DNA of 64,000 bases, taken from Adhaeribacter aerolatus. GTDB lineage: Bacteria; Bacteroidota; Bacteroidia; Cytophagales; Hymenobacteraceae. The notes under the pieces are model-generated. The model saw nothing but the letters and a program-made list of their open reading frames with translations, searched no databases and was not told the origin of the DNA. Position 1 is the stretch's first letter. The number at the start of each line of letters is the position of its first letter. The stretch is from assembly GCF_007991635.1 (NCBI RefSeq), contig NZ_BJYS01000024.1, positions 1 to 64,000 on the forward strand. The letters are read 5' to 3'. Positions 24,520 to 33,001 of this stretch are shown piece after piece. A program made the translations under genes and the position numbers.

Positions 24520-25127
24520 TATTGCTGGATATTTGTTGCCGTAACTTTATAACCCGTCGCCTGAATAGCTTTCTGTACGGCTTGGATATTAGTCTTTGAT
24601 TTATCAAAGGCTACCAGGGCATTGCCATTAGCATAGGAAACCTTTAAATTCAAAATACCGGCGACCTTGTTTACTTCATTGGCTACGTGCAAAGTGCAGG
24701 CATCACAGGTCATACCGCTTATTTTATATTCTACAGTTTGGGTTTTGACTTTATCCTGAACTACCCTTTGGCTCACTTGGGTTTTAGCGGCCGGATAGAA
24801 TACTTTTGCGTAGTTCGGGAAAGCGAGCATTAAAAATGCTACCGCAGTTACTAAGGTTAGAAAGGATTTAGTTTGCATAAAAGAAGGGTTGGTTTCTGTT
24901 TCACAATTACAGGCCTTTTGTTTTTCCTGTCTTAATTTTTGGTACCAGGCATAACCCAGCAACGCTACGGTTAAGCCAATCAAGTATGGCCGGTAGGCAT
25001 CGAGCCACCCAATGGAGGAGGCCAAGCCACTGGTGCCGGCTAACAAAGCCATCAGGGGTGTAATGCAGCAAAGAGAAGCCAACACCGAGGCCACTATTCC
25101 GCCGCCAATTAATCTTTTGGATGCCAT
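24519..25127 (-). CDS. merTP: Mercuric transport protein MerTP (MerT-MerP fusion)
   Basis: Fusion protein of 202 residues. The N-terminal part is MerT-like: LASLCCITPLMALL with the paired Cys in the first membrane helix, a second helix, CNCE in the cytoplasmic loop, then a third helix. A periplasmic MerP-like HMA domain follows (about 133-202, SGMTCDACTLHV with the CxxC). Such fusions take Hg(II) into the cell for reduction. It lies 3 bp after the regulator gene. No mercuric reductase gene is present in the window. Confidence 0.92.
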   Translation of the reverse strand: MASKRLIGGGIVASVLASLCCITPLMALLAGTSGLASSIGWLDAYRPYLIGLTVALLGYAWYQKLRQEKQKACNCETETNPSFMQTKSFLTLVTAVAFLMLAFPNYAKVFYPAAKTQVSQRVVQDKVKTQTVEYKISGMTCDACTLHVANEVNKVAGILNLKVSYANGNALVAFDKSKTNIQAVQKAIQATGYKVTATNIQQ

Positions 25128-25130
25128 ACG

Positions 25131-25517
25131 CTAAATTACCTTTTCTAAACGTTTAGCTGTTTCAGCGCTGATATATTGAAAAAGAGGCCTGATTGCCGCC
25201 AGGTGTTCTGGCTTAAGCGCGTAAAAGATGGTTTGGCCCACTTTTTTGCTCTGGATAATGTTACCATCCTTTAGTTTGCGCAGTTGTTGGGACACGGCTG
25301 GCATAGTCATGCCAAGCACATCACTCAGGTCACACACGCACAATTCCCCTTCCTGCTCTAGCAGATAAAGCAACTTGAGCCTAGTTTCACTGCCGGCCAG
25401 ACTAAGCACTTCACTTAGTTTCTGAATCGTCTCCTTTGCGGTTTCTAACTTCCTGGAACAATGGTTAAGCTGTTCTTTATCGGCAAAGACCCTTAAACAG
25501 GCATTTTCTTCTTCCAT
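25131..25517 (-). CDS. CadC-like ArsR-family metal sensor
   Basis: Winged-helix repressor of 128 residues. ELCVCDLSDVLGMTMPAVSQ has the Cys-Val-Cys of the alpha3 site and the DNA-recognition helix, and the N-terminal extension supplies Cys7 and Cys20, an arrangement like CadC (Cd/Pb/Hg sensor). It should repress and be co-transcribed with merTP, 3 bp downstream. It takes the place that MerR holds in proteobacterial mer operons. Paired repeats overlap its promoter (see 25534-25581). Confidence 0.9.
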   Translation of the reverse strand: MEEENACLRVFADKEQLNHCSRKLETAKETIQKLSEVLSLAGSETRLKLLYLLEQEGELCVCDLSDVLGMTMPAVSQQLRKLKDGNIIQSKKVGQTIFYALKPEHLAAIRPLFQYISAETAKRLEKVI

Positions 25518-25533
25518 CAGTACTTCTTTCCTG

Positions 25534-25581
25534 CAAAAGTAATATAAATTAAGTATTTAAGCAAATTCTTAAATATTTAAG
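25534..25581 (-). promoter_or_regulatory. mer-type promoter with paired repressor sites
   Basis: Minus strand: -33 TTTG (25562-25565), exactly 20 nt, then -7 TACTTTTG (25534-25541), full consensus; the ATG is 16 bp further. The spacer holds TTAAGTATTTAAG (25549-25561), and just upstream is the perfect palindrome CTTAAATATTTAAG (25568-25581). The two sites repeat with a 20-bp period, i.e. on nearly the same DNA face. This fits two bound ArsR dimers. Confidence 0.7.
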
Positions 25582-25699
25582 TTAGGAGGCTTGAAACGAA
25601 AACGACTTTAAGATTATTCAGGGCAAAACCTTTCAGGCAATCCAAGTCATGCGGTTCTAGGCTATTTTTACTTGATTTTTATCTTGGCCAAAGGACGAA

Positions 25700-25738
25700 A
25701 GGTTACATTACCTTAATTGGCATCGTTGGATGTAACCT
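25700..25738 (-). terminator. Hairpin downstream of the porin operon
   Basis: Nine-bp arms AGGTTACAT / ATGTAACCT separated by 21 nt, 32 bp after the porin stop on the minus strand. It may end the di-heme/Rieske/porin transcript before the mer-type promoter. No long U-tract. Confidence 0.4.
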
Positions 25739-25769
25739 AAATTATCCAAATAAATAATCCCATTGAAAC

Positions 25770-27011
25770 TTAAAAATAAGAAGCAAATCCTACTTGAAAT
25801 CCGCCCGTCCTGGCAGGTGGGTTACCCAGCAGGTCACGCGTCCAATGATAGCGGTAATTGGCCCGGATAACCGTATTGGCCGAAGGCCGGATACTAATAC
25901 CCGGCACAATGGCCCGAATATCATCACGTCTCCTAGTTCCGGTTTCACTGAACTGACCGATGTTATAATCTACCATCTCTATTCTTAAATTGGCATTCAG
26001 GGCGGTCTTCGGGTAATCCAATAGTGTCTTTTGCAAAACCGTATATACCACCTCCAGGTATCCCCCTGCCTGTCGGTTACCAAAAGCTGGACCTAAAGCC
26101 GGTGGTAATTGCAAGCGTGCATGCGCAAACTCCCCGTTCACGACGGCCCGGCCCAGGGTCGTATTAAAGTCCAGGGCATAGAGGGCCAGGCGCTTTTTCG
26201 AAGTTACCGGAATGCCATCTATTTTATAGGTATTGTAAATGCCTCCGTAGTAAGATATACCTACCTCTCCCAGTTTACGATGCCGGAAAGCCAATTTAGT
26301 GGATAGCATGGGACGGCCATTGTTGTCTTGGTCAAACATACTGGGGTCTTTCCCGGCCGGTAGCGAGGTCCGGCCTTCCGCATTCAAAATTAAGCCGTCC
26401 TGCAAGCCATTTACCAGGTAGACATCATAGGTAAATACTTTCTGCGGCGCATACACCTTCCCATGAATGCCAAAGCCGACTTCCGAAAGGGTACTGGGTA
26501 TCAGGTTGGTGGTTACGAGCGGCCGTTCTATAAATTCCCATTTCGGACTATCATGATTTTGGTTGAAGGCTCCGATGGGCACTACTAGAATTCCCATCCG
26601 GAGGTTGAAAGCCGGATTGATTTCAAAATCAAGCTGTGCCGTTTCCAGGCCTATTTCTTTTGTACCATGCTCAAACTCTAATTCCGATAAGAATTTAATG
26701 CGCCGGGCAATGGTGGAATACAGGAAAATATTAAAACGCCGCAGCTCCATCGAATAGCCTTCACTGATGCCATCGGTGACAAAGTAATTGGTATTGCCTT
26801 CTAAATACCCGCCTACTGCCGTGGTGGTTTTGCCCAGCTGGATAAAGGGCCGGTTATAAATGGCATCCTGTACCATTTTGTTTCGCGAAGTGTCGGTTGC
26901 TGTCCGGGACCAGGCGGAATCAATTTGCGCCAGGCCGGGAAACCCGCCCATCAAAAGCAAGCCAAGAAGCAGCCATTTTCTTTTGCACCAGATTCGTAGT
27001 ATTTCTTTCAT
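25770..27011 (-). CDS. Outer-membrane porin (OprO/P-like beta-barrel)
   Basis: Outer-membrane barrel of 413 residues: signal peptide (1-28, ending PGLAQ) then alternating beta strands and a C-terminal aromatic residue (GGFQVGFASYF). YLEGNTNYFVTDGISEGYSMELRRFNIFLYSTIARRIKFLSELE, of which ELRRFNIFLYSTIARRIKF is the most typical part, resembles phosphate-selective porins O and P. It is the last gene of a three-gene operon with the Rieske protein (4-bp overlap) and the di-heme cytochrome, so it may admit the substrate of that redox pair. Substrate unknown. Confidence 0.82.
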   Translation of the reverse strand: MKEILRIWCKRKWLLLGLLLMGGFPGLAQIDSAWSRTATDTSRNKMVQDAIYNRPFIQLGKTTTAVGGYLEGNTNYFVTDGISEGYSMELRRFNIFLYSTIARRIKFLSELEFEHGTKEIGLETAQLDFEINPAFNLRMGILVVPIGAFNQNHDSPKWEFIERPLVTTNLIPSTLSEVGFGIHGKVYAPQKVFTYDVYLVNGLQDGLILNAEGRTSLPAGKDPSMFDQDNNGRPMLSTKLAFRHRKLGEVGISYYGGIYNTYKIDGIPVTSKKRLALYALDFNTTLGRAVVNGEFAHARLQLPPALGPAFGNRQAGGYLEVVYTVLQKTLLDYPKTALNANLRIEMVDYNIGQFSETGTRRRDDIRAIVPGISIRPSANTVIRANYRYHWTRDLLGNPPARTGGFQVGFASYF

Positions 27012-27451
27012 AGCTGGATATATAAGTAGTCACCGTCCGCCTGAACCATAAACTGCTGTAAATCCTTTTCCGATGGCCCCTTAACCACCTTGCCGGTAGT
27101 CGTATATTCGCTGCCATGGCAGGGACAATGCAGCATATCAGCGGCCGGATTTACTTCACATCCCTTATGCTGGCAATGCAGCAAAACAGCGGAGTAGTCA
27201 TTATTTTCCAGTTTGCGCAGATAAATGGGCTCTTCGTAGCGTTCCGTTTTCACCAATACCCAATTATGTTCCAGGAGCTTTTCCTTTTTCACTTCCACAA
27301 AATCCGCTTTTTTGACTTTTACCCGGTTTCCTTCCACAACAAAAGGAATGTAATAAGCCGGGGAACAACCTGGCAGCAAAAAGCTAATGCCAAGCCCGGA
27401 AAGGCATACCAGGCTGCATTTTCTTAGAAATTCATCTCGTTCCATACTCAA
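27008..27451 (-). CDS. Rieske [2Fe-2S] lipoprotein
   Basis: Exported protein of 147 residues, probably a lipoprotein (FLLPGC near residue 28). The cluster-binding sequence is complete: LLHCQHKGC and HCPCHGSEY give the Cys-x-His and Cys-x2-His ligands of a Rieske [2Fe-2S] centre, followed by a typical small beta domain. The genes on both sides overlap it by 4 bp, so it is translationally coupled with the di-heme protein and the porin; it probably passes electrons to or from the di-heme protein in the periplasm. Confidence 0.88.
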   Translation of the reverse strand: MSMERDEFLRKCSLVCLSGLGISFLLPGCSPAYYIPFVVEGNRVKVKKADFVEVKKEKLLEHNWVLVKTERYEEPIYLRKLENNDYSAVLLHCQHKGCEVNPAADMLHCPCHGSEYTTTGKVVKGPSEKDLQQFMVQADGDYLYIQL

Positions 27452-28692
27452 AGGGATTGTAAAAAGGCCACCAATTCTTTTTGGTTAGGAGACGGTAGTG
27501 CGGTGAACTTAATCCTACTACCGGCAGCTTCCCCGCCGTGAAACTGAATGGCCTCTTCCAGCGTTCTGGCCCGGCCATCATGGAGATAGAAAACCTGTCT
27601 TCCTTGTGCCTCTGCTGCTAAGCCCAAGCCCCAGAGGGGTGCCGTTCGCCATTCACTGGTGCGGGCGGAACCTTCGGTATAGTTATCATCCAACTCCGGC
27701 CCCATGTCGTGGAGGAGCAAATCCGTATAAGGATGAAAGGTCTGATTGCTTAGGGCCGCAATATCAGATAAGCCGGTTTTTAAGGTAGGTACATGGCATT
27801 TGGCACATCCAAGCTGGATAAACAGCTGCTCACCAGCTAGTACTTCCGGTTGCCGGGCATTCCGGCGAGGAGGAACCTTCAAGGTTCGCATATATAATAC
27901 CACGTTCCGCACCACACTGCCTGGCACTTCCGGATCGGGAATATTATCGCCGGTGTGATTGCCTAATTGTTCATTATACAAATCTGTTCTCAGGAATTCC
28001 GAAGTAATGCCCATATCCAGCAGGTAAGCATTGGCTACCTGTTGCAGTAAATCAATCGCGCCGGCCTTCTTGCCGAAACGGCCGATATAACGGCCCGCAG
28101 CATCCGGGAGGTGGAATTTCTCCGGTTCAAAGAAATCTGGAGCTGGGAAATAATTGGGTACGCCCGAGATGCCATCGCCATTTAAATCATGCGGATCCGC
28201 CATGGCCAGAATATCCGCATCCGGCACGGCGGCCAGGTACCCTAATCCGCCTACGGCCGGCGGCGTTAACCGGGTGGAACCCTTGATATCTATAGGTAAG
28301 GTTTCCGGGGTATACCCCGTAATAGCCCGATGCTGCAGCTGGGAGGCCCCGACGGAAATCATGGGGTCAAAATCCAAGCCGTCCTGCCGGTTAAACCGGG
28401 TTAGGGAAGTAGTTGGATGGCCTTTGCCGTCCCCAATATGACAGCTTTCACAAGAAGTGGAGACGAAAATAGGGCCTAAACCATCCACCACCCCGAATAC
28501 CCGCCCAAACTCCGTATCGCCTTTGGCATGACTTTGCTGCTGCTCCGGTGCCAGCGCCAGGATAGGCTCACCCAGTAATTTTTCCGGTTCTATGTTATCC
28601 GGAAACAAAGATTCACAAGCCACTACCGCTAAAAACAAACCCAGGCTTAAAGCCATAGCGAGTAAACGTGTTTTATCCATAAGCACAGGCAA
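27448..28692 (-). CDS. Di-heme c-type cytochrome, DUF1111/thiol oxidoreductase family
   Basis: Predicted lipoprotein of 414 residues (AVVAC near residue 25) with two heme c sites: CESCHIGDGKGHP (about 80) and CAKCHVP (about 300). The layout and LTPPAVGGLGYLAAVPDADI, LHDMGPELDDNYTEGSARTSEW match the di-heme oxidoreductase (DHOR, DUF1111) family, which is related to MauG/cytochrome c peroxidases and occurs in metal and iron loci. First gene of the operon with the Rieske protein and porin. An operator-like TTTAG-N6-CTAAA site lies 47 bp upstream. Confidence 0.88.
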   Translation of the reverse strand: MPVLMDKTRLLAMALSLGLFLAVVACESLFPDNIEPEKLLGEPILALAPEQQQSHAKGDTEFGRVFGVVDGLGPIFVSTSCESCHIGDGKGHPTTSLTRFNRQDGLDFDPMISVGASQLQHRAITGYTPETLPIDIKGSTRLTPPAVGGLGYLAAVPDADILAMADPHDLNGDGISGVPNYFPAPDFFEPEKFHLPDAAGRYIGRFGKKAGAIDLLQQVANAYLLDMGITSEFLRTDLYNEQLGNHTGDNIPDPEVPGSVVRNVVLYMRTLKVPPRRNARQPEVLAGEQLFIQLGCAKCHVPTLKTGLSDIAALSNQTFHPYTDLLLHDMGPELDDNYTEGSARTSEWRTAPLWGLGLAAEAQGRQVFYLHDGRARTLEEAIQFHGGEAAGSRIKFTALPSPNQKELVAFLQSL

Positions 28693-28737
28693 TTATTAAG
28701 TAAATCTAATTAAATTTATTAATTAACCAAATAAAAT

Positions 28738-28756
28738 ATTTAGACAAACCTAAAAA
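28738..28756. promoter_or_regulatory. Operator-like site upstream of the di-heme gene
   Basis: ATTTAGACAAACCTAAAAA contains TTTAG-N6-CTAAA (28739-28754) and shares the ATTTAGA frame and spacing with the iron-operon repeats at 12100 and 12161. This hints that the di-heme operon answers to the same regulator. Confidence 0.4.
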
Positions 28757-28804
28757 CTGTAAAAACATATGGATTTTTGCCTTTATTCTGAGCTTAAGCA
28801 ATAA

Positions 28805-28838
28805 ATACAAAACCCGGACATCAATCCGGGTTTTGTAT
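28805..28838 (-). terminator. Bidirectional-type terminator after DUF305
   Basis: Perfect 14-bp stem ATACAAAACCCGGA / TCCGGGTTTTGTAT with a 6-nt loop, located 153 bp after the DUF305 stop. The T-rich arm on the minus strand makes it a good intrinsic terminator that isolates the di-heme promoter. Confidence 0.75.
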
Positions 28839-28990
28839 GAAAGATTTAATTGTCTACAAGAGATTAATTTTATTGAGAATGGAATCAAACAGCATTATGC
28901 TGGCTATTAAGAAGTAGCTGCTAATTTGCAGCTAAAATGATAGCCTACCTCTGGCTGTATGATTGAAGTTTCTCAACCATAAAGAAAATA

Positions 28991-29620
28991 TTATTCCAGG
29001 GCTGTTATTTCTTCCTGATGTTCAACAATCAGCCGTTGGGCGTATTCCAGTAAATCCTTGTTCCCCCCAATAGTAATATAAGCCTGGGCAATGGTGATGG
29101 TGGCTTGATGATGGATAATAATCATAGACTTAAATTTGTTATCCGGATTATCATTTTTTTTCTGGCTCATTTTCTGGTTCATTTCCTGGAGGGTCCGGTT
29201 TAACTCCCGGTGCAACATGGGATGACCCTGTTCTTTCCTATTTTTTTTATCCAGCTGGTTGGCAATCCCTTCTAAAAAATCCTTTTCTTTTTGATGTTCC
29301 GCGTAAATCTGTTTTGCCAGGTGGGTTAACTTTTTGCTTTGGCCATTATTTATTTCTTCCTGCGCCAAATTCATGGCTACCTGGTGCTGGTATACCATGG
29401 CATGAAGAAAATCATGGTCCGAATGGCTTGGTTCCAGCTTCTGCTCCGGAGGAAAGGTGTTCAAGGTATCGGCTGGTAGCAGTGGTGCTTGTTCCGCTGC
29501 ATGGTAATGAGGCTCTGTTCGCGAACGCTGGTCTCGCTGTTGGTGGGTTTCCTCCCGGCAGCCAGCAATACCTAAAAGAACGAAGGATACCGGTAGTAAT
29601 TTATAACGATAAGGTTTCAT
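28991..29620 (-). CDS. DUF305 lipoprotein
   Basis: Predicted lipoprotein of 209 residues (LLGIAGCREE). Two DUF305 repeats of ferritin-like helical type: HSDHDFLHAMVYQHQVAMNL and KFKSMIIIHHQATITIAQAY, each with the conserved His pair, separated by a charged helical linker. DUF305 proteins are periplasmic and frequent in copper- and mercury-resistance loci; metal binding through the His residues is likely but not proven. It is monocistronic, divergent from rpe, and followed by a terminator. Confidence 0.87.
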   Translation of the reverse strand: MKPYRYKLLPVSFVLLGIAGCREETHQQRDQRSRTEPHYHAAEQAPLLPADTLNTFPPEQKLEPSHSDHDFLHAMVYQHQVAMNLAQEEINNGQSKKLTHLAKQIYAEHQKEKDFLEGIANQLDKKNRKEQGHPMLHRELNRTLQEMNQKMSQKKNDNPDNKFKSMIIIHHQATITIAQAYITIGGNKDLLEYAQRLIVEHQEEITALE

Positions 29621-29707
29621 GACTTACTCCAAATAAATCTTATAACGGCATAAATATCGTATTAAGCATATTCCCGCCTTCTCCATTTTTAAACCTGTAA
29701 CGCGATT

Positions 29708-30361
29708 ATGAAAAAGACCTTAGTTGCTCCCTCCATTCTGTCCACTGACTTTGCCTTCCTGGGTAATACTTTAACTATTATTAATAAGAGTGCGGCCGAT
29801 TGGTTGCACGTGGATATAATGGATGGTTTGTTTGTCCCCAATCTTTCCTTTGGGATGCCTATCCTGAAGGCGATTCAGCAGTATACCAGCAAGCCGGTTG
29901 AACTACACTTAATGATAGTGCAACCGGAACGCTACCTGGAAACGTTCGCGCGCTTTCAGATTCAACAAATCACTGTTCATGCCGAAGCATGTCTGCATCT
30001 GCACCGCGTAGTCCAGCAGATTAAGGAACTGGGTTGTAAAGCCGGTGTGGCCTTGAATCCGCATACCCCTATTGACTGTCTCGAATACATCATCCAGGAG
30101 TTGGACATGGTTTGTCTAATGTCAGTGAACCCTGGGTTTGGTGGACAAAGATTCATGCTGCAAATACTTGATAAAATACGCCAGGTAAAAGCGCTGATAA
30201 AAACAAAAAAGTGTGCCGCGCTGATTGAGGTTGACGGCGGAATTAATAAAACCAATGGTGGAGAAGTTGTAAGAGCCGGGGCAGATGCGGTTGTAGTAGG
30301 TAGTAGCATTTTTGACTCTGATAATCCCCGGGAGGCCATCAGGCATTTAAAGGAGCTATGA
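29708..30361 (+). CDS. rpe: Ribulose-phosphate 3-epimerase
   Basis: TIM-barrel enzyme of 217 residues that interconverts ribulose 5-phosphate and xylulose 5-phosphate. Signature stretches are all present: LVAPSILSTDFAFL, WLHVDIMDGLFVPNLSFG, HLMIVQPERY, MSVNPGFGGQRF and EVDGGINKTNG, including the metal-binding His/Asp residues. It is a housekeeping pentose-phosphate enzyme seated among metal genes without related neighbours except the distant GmhA-like isomerase at 49571; an extra, horizontally moved copy is likely. Confidence 0.94.
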   Translation: MKKTLVAPSILSTDFAFLGNTLTIINKSAADWLHVDIMDGLFVPNLSFGMPILKAIQQYTSKPVELHLMIVQPERYLETFARFQIQQITVHAEACLHLHRVVQQIKELGCKAGVALNPHTPIDCLEYIIQELDMVCLMSVNPGFGGQRFMLQILDKIRQVKALIKTKKCAALIEVDGGINKTNGGEVVRAGADAVVVGSSIFDSDNPREAIRHLKEL

Positions 30362-30463
30362 TTCGCTTATTGCTGAAACATATTTAAGGCCTTTCGCTGC
30401 ATCTATTATTTCAAAGTACCATTTTAAGGCAACTTTGTTAACCTAATTTAGGGAAAAACACTT

Positions 30464-31048
30464 TTAATTATGCCGGGTTTTAAAGTGATTTTGTTCTAGG
30501 TTTAAGTTCGAAAACTCTTTCCGGATATTCCGGCGGGATAATTTATGCAATGGACTGGTCCAGTTACGGCTATAGTAGTAAACCCCGGGTGCCTTGCCGG
30601 GTTCGTCCTGTAGTTGAGCCGAATAGAGAATTTGATTTGATATTATTTTCCGGACGGTGTAATACTCTCCCCCAAAGAATTGGTAAAGCTTTCCATTGCA
30701 GAAGTAACCGTAAATGTCACCCGGGTGAAAAATGAATTCACCATCTGGGGTAATTAGCCTGATGGTACGCATGGCAAAGGGGGAAGGGTGGCCCATTCTG
30801 TTTCCCGGTTGTTTTAAGCAGGCAACAAACGAAGCTTTTCCTGCCAGCCAGTCCGATTGAGAAATAAAAAATCCGGCGGCCGGGCAGCCAGGTTTTTGCG
30901 TAACCGGGCAAACTGCTCTAGTGGAATCACTATCCATAAACGGTGCCAATAGCTGAATTTGGCCATAGGAAATGCCCGATGCCATCCCAAAAAAGAATAC
31001 CAGCAAATAACGAAGAACCAAGGAAAATTTAAAAAAGCAGGAGAACAT
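30464..31048 (-). CDS. Exported protein of unknown function
   Basis: Unrecognised protein of 194 residues with an N-terminal hydrophobic export signal (FSLVLRYLLVFFFGMASG then ISYGQ). The mature part has two Cys pairs (AVCPVTQKPGCPAAG and later single Cys) and a beta-rich middle (TIRLITPDGEFIFHPGDIYG, KLYQFFGGEYYTVRKI). It appears monocistronic and convergent with rpe. No family or function can be assigned; it is probably periplasmic. Confidence 0.6.
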   Translation of the reverse strand: MFSCFFKFSLVLRYLLVFFFGMASGISYGQIQLLAPFMDSDSTRAVCPVTQKPGCPAAGFFISQSDWLAGKASFVACLKQPGNRMGHPSPFAMRTIRLITPDGEFIFHPGDIYGYFCNGKLYQFFGGEYYTVRKIISNQILYSAQLQDEPGKAPGVYYYSRNWTSPLHKLSRRNIRKEFSNLNLEQNHFKTRHN

Positions 31049-31158
31049 ATAGGTCAGAAAAATTTAGATTACAGATATTAAAATAGCGGTAGACACCCTT
31101 TAGGGCAAAGGTGGGGCATATCGGTAGGTGAATGCTACCAGAATGGCTGGGTTGTAAT

Positions 31159-31473
31159 CTAAATTATAAAAACTGAATATTGAAGATGAAGTTTCTTGGG
31201 TGGAGGGGAAAAAAGTATGCGGCAAATCAGATGCTTATTAATCCTGGAAAAATAAAGGAATGCTAAAGCTAGGAATACTGGCAGGTAAGGCGTAAAAGTT
31301 GGGCCTTTGCTTATCGTTATCGCAATTTTTTCACCAACGTCTTCAATGAAATAGGTATCATATTCATCTCCATAAGTTTTGCTGTAATCGCTTATCCTTA
31401 CCTCTAAAAAAGCTAGTAAGTAGCAAATACCTATCGAAAGAATAAGCAATTTAAATAAGTATCCTTTCATCAC
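31159..31473 (-). CDS. Small two-span membrane protein, unknown
   Basis: Unrecognised 104-residue protein with a hydrophobic N-terminal helix (LFKLLILSIGICYLLAFL) and a second helix (TPYLPVFLALAFLYFS) flanking a short soluble loop rich in acidic residues. It stands alone between the unknown exported protein and a long non-coding stretch. Protein-like but without a recognisable family. Confidence 0.45.
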   Translation of the reverse strand: MMKGYLFKLLILSIGICYLLAFLEVRISDYSKTYGDEYDTYFIEDVGEKIAITISKGPTFTPYLPVFLALAFLYFSRINKHLICRILFSPPPKKLHLQYSVFII

Positions 31474-31920
31474 TTAAGAGATGCGCATATATCAGTTTTA
31501 ATATACGATGATTTTGATATCCGGTCAATTAAAAAACTATGAAATGAAATTAGAAAGCTCTCCTTAATAATTTAGAACAAAACTTTAAGAAATTTCATTA
31601 TTAACCTGGTAATCCATGCTTCTTTGCTGCGCAATGCCTGTTATATGCCATTAACCGATATAGCATGGAGTTAAGACAATATATTAGGTGGCTCATTTGA
31701 AGCGAACAGCGGGAACAAACAAGTAAATAATCATTTGGTCAATTACCATCACCAGGAATGGTTAACCACCTTGTGGGTCGGTGGATACCAGCGCCCACTC
31801 ACTTTTGAATCACAGTATTACGCTCAACGGGCAAGTAAACTGTAAACCTAAATCGGACTACCTCAACCACCTCATGGAACAATCATTGCAGCGATGTTTG
31901 TTATAAAATAAAAGAACGAA
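31474..31920. other. Intergenic region with an ORF fragment
   Basis: No complete gene. On the plus strand a frame without ATG, ending at the stop 31843-31845, encodes a protein-like stretch that includes YHHQEWLTTLWVGGYQRPLT and ESQYYAQRASKL; it may be the 3' remnant of a lost gene. The rest is AT-rich and contains nothing recognised. Confidence 0.35.
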
Positions 31921-32772
31921 ATGCAAAGAAATTCTCTAATCCATTCTCTTATTTTTCTTTTAGCAGTGTTTGTTATTTGCTTTCACATGGGCTTTTCCCT
32001 AAAAAGCAATGATCCAACTCCAGTTAAAATAGTAGAAAGGTCAAATGAAGTAAATAAAGTCCTGGAGAGCGTATCTGCAAACACCTTTAAAGTGAATTCT
32101 GCTCCATTAGCTATCTTTGATCAGTATGTAGAAACCAGCTACCAGGCAGCTGGTTTAGCGCAGGCAGGTCTTACGCTTGAAACATACCGGGAAGCAGTAA
32201 CGGGTTATCATAATATTATGTCTGCTAATTCAGTTTCAATTGCCAAACCGTTAATGACGATAATAGATTTTAACCAGTCGAGCAAAAACCGCCGTTTGTG
32301 GGTCATTGATATGGCGGCAAACAAGGTTGTATATAATACTTGGGTAGCTCACGGACAGGGCAGCGGAGGAGAATACGCCACTTCCTTTTCAAATACTACC
32401 AATTCCTACCAGAGCAGCCTTGGCTTCTATACCACTCAGAATACTTATGTGGGCAAACACGGCACTTCTTTGAAATTGGAAGGTTTGGATGATGGTTTTA
32501 ATACCAACGCCTGGCAAAGGTACATTGTCGTGCATGGGGCAGCTTATGCAAACGCAGACGTCATTAAGGTAAATGGCCGCCTGGGCCGTAGCCAGGGATG
32601 TCCGGCACTGCCATTGGATATCGCGCAACCTATTATTAACACCATTAAAAATAAAACAGTCCTGTATATTGACGGCCCTTCCAAATCGTATTCTTCCTCC
32701 TATTTAGATGTCGAACGGGCAGCTCTTTGCTTCAGCGCTGATAAAAACGGGCAAGGACACCTTCCAAGCTAA
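31921..32772 (+). CDS. Exported murein L,D-transpeptidase-like protein (YkuD_2 type)
   Basis: Exported protein of 283 residues (hydrophobic segment at about 9-27). The catalytic domain follows at about 110-265: RLWVIDMAANKVVYNTWVAH, then HGAAYANAD and the active-site RSQGCPALP with nucleophilic Cys and catalytic His. This is the murein L,D-transpeptidase catalytic-domain family found as single-domain proteins in Bacteroidota, expected to cross-link or trim peptidoglycan. No linked partner gene; it stands between two long intergenic regions. Confidence 0.88.
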   Translation: MQRNSLIHSLIFLLAVFVICFHMGFSLKSNDPTPVKIVERSNEVNKVLESVSANTFKVNSAPLAIFDQYVETSYQAAGLAQAGLTLETYREAVTGYHNIMSANSVSIAKPLMTIIDFNQSSKNRRLWVIDMAANKVVYNTWVAHGQGSGGEYATSFSNTTNSYQSSLGFYTTQNTYVGKHGTSLKLEGLDDGFNTNAWQRYIVVHGAAYANADVIKVNGRLGRSQGCPALPLDIAQPIINTIKNKTVLYIDGPSKSYSSSYLDVERAALCFSADKNGQGHLPS

Positions 32773-33001
32773 TCATGTTTTGCTGACCTGGAACATGATA
32801 TAGCCTTGAGGAATCAGAAGTTAATAACAAGGTAGCGGACCTGTTTTTTCTTAATTGCTTTGCAGGCATTTTAACAGGTTTCCTGCATACGAAGTAGGTG
32901 ATAAAAAGGAGAATTCCTTTGCGATAAACTGCATAATCACGCTTTAAACAAGGAACTTTCGCTGCTTAAAGATGGTTTTTACTATATACCAACTTTAAGA
33001 A

